Source of the DNA: Bacteriovoracaceae bacterium UBA4573
GTDB taxonomy: Bacteria > Bdellovibrionota > UBA1018 > UBA923
Direction: 5' to 3'
Length of the DNA stretch: 5,887 bases
Assembly: GCA_002387735.1 (NCBI GenBank)
Contig: DGKJ01000121.1
Span: 1-5,887 of the forward strand
The notes under the pieces were generated by a model. That model did not search any database. It was not told where the DNA came from and saw only the letters and a list, made by a program, of their open reading frames with translations. Positions 5,746 through 5,887 of the stretch are shown in pieces. The translations under genes were made by a program, and so were the position numbers. Each line of letters opens with the position of its first letter. Within the stretch, counting starts at the first letter, position 1.

Positions 5746-5887
5746 ATGTCGATGAATGCAGTTCGTTTACTAGCCCTATTCAGTTTAGTGGTCGCAGTGG
5801 CGGCAGCTGGCTGCGGCGGCAATGCCTCAGTGATGCGCGGAAAGCCAGGTGGCGGCGATGGAAGCTCCGGCGGCGCTGTGCAGCCAA
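5746..5887 (+). CDS. Small or secreted lipoprotein, N-terminal part only
   Basis: Only the first 47 codons are in the window. Residues 1-22 form a lipoprotein signal peptide: a short N-region with Arg7, a hydrophobic core LLALFSLVVAVAAA, then the lipobox AAG-C with Cys23 as the lipidated residue. The mature N-terminus has no Asp at +2 (it is Gly), so the inner-membrane retention rule of E. coli does not apply and outer-membrane delivery is the default guess. Residues 24-47 are Gly/Ser-rich with a few charges (GKPGGGDGSSGG), a flexible tether. The functional part lies beyond the edge, so no role can be given. It has its own strong promoter and ribosome binding site and is divergent from cyaY. 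Confidence 0.85.
   Translation, partial: MSMNAVRLLALFSLVVAVAAAGCGGNASVMRGKPGGGDGSSGGAVQP

Overview
The window looks like an ordinary stretch of a Gram-negative chromosome with mixed base composition near 50% G+C. The envelope type follows from a lipoprotein with a lipobox at the right edge and a CyaY-type frataxin. The pseudo-receiver protein with a Trp/Lys-rich module, the TTG start and the overall style would fit a Bdellovibrionota-like (former delta-proteobacterial) predator lineage. That placement is only a guess. I saw no transposase, phage gene, CRISPR array, tRNA or rRNA.

Layout, left to right. Positions 1-864 (minus strand) hold the first 288 codons of a gene that runs off the left edge: a disordered Pro/Gly-rich N-terminus, a degenerate response-regulator receiver half, a charged linker and a Trp/Lys-rich module. 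A 91-base divergent intergenic region (865-955) follows, with two short palindromes and a bidirectional AT-rich core. On the plus strand three genes are packed head to tail: a 934-residue AceE-type thiamine-diphosphate 2-oxoacid dehydrogenase E1 (956-3760), a ten-helix EamA/DMT transporter (3780-4709) and a DTW-domain tRNA-uridine aminocarboxypropyltransferase (4733-5311). The gaps are 19 and 23 bases with no terminator, so they are probably one transcript. A frataxin gene (cyaY, minus strand, 5247-5579) converges on the third gene, and the two coding regions overlap by 65 bases at their 3' ends. An AT-rich divergent region (5580-5745) then carries a near-consensus sigma-70 promoter for a lipoprotein gene that starts at 5746 and runs off the right edge.

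How the genes relate: E1 would decarboxylate a 2-oxoacid (pyruvate is the default guess) in central metabolism, the DMT protein would move an unknown small metabolite across the inner membrane, the DTW protein would modify tRNA, and CyaY would serve Fe-S cluster assembly. No shared pathway is evident, and the operon may be one of convenience. The point most worth a second look is the E1. Its active-site histidines are retained, but an in-frame stop 15 bases upstream of the start shows that it lacks the roughly 55-residue N-terminal region with which E. coli AceE docks on its E2 core. No E2 or E3 gene is in the window. I found no clearly new multi-gene system; most of the window is recognisable housekeeping and accessory genes.
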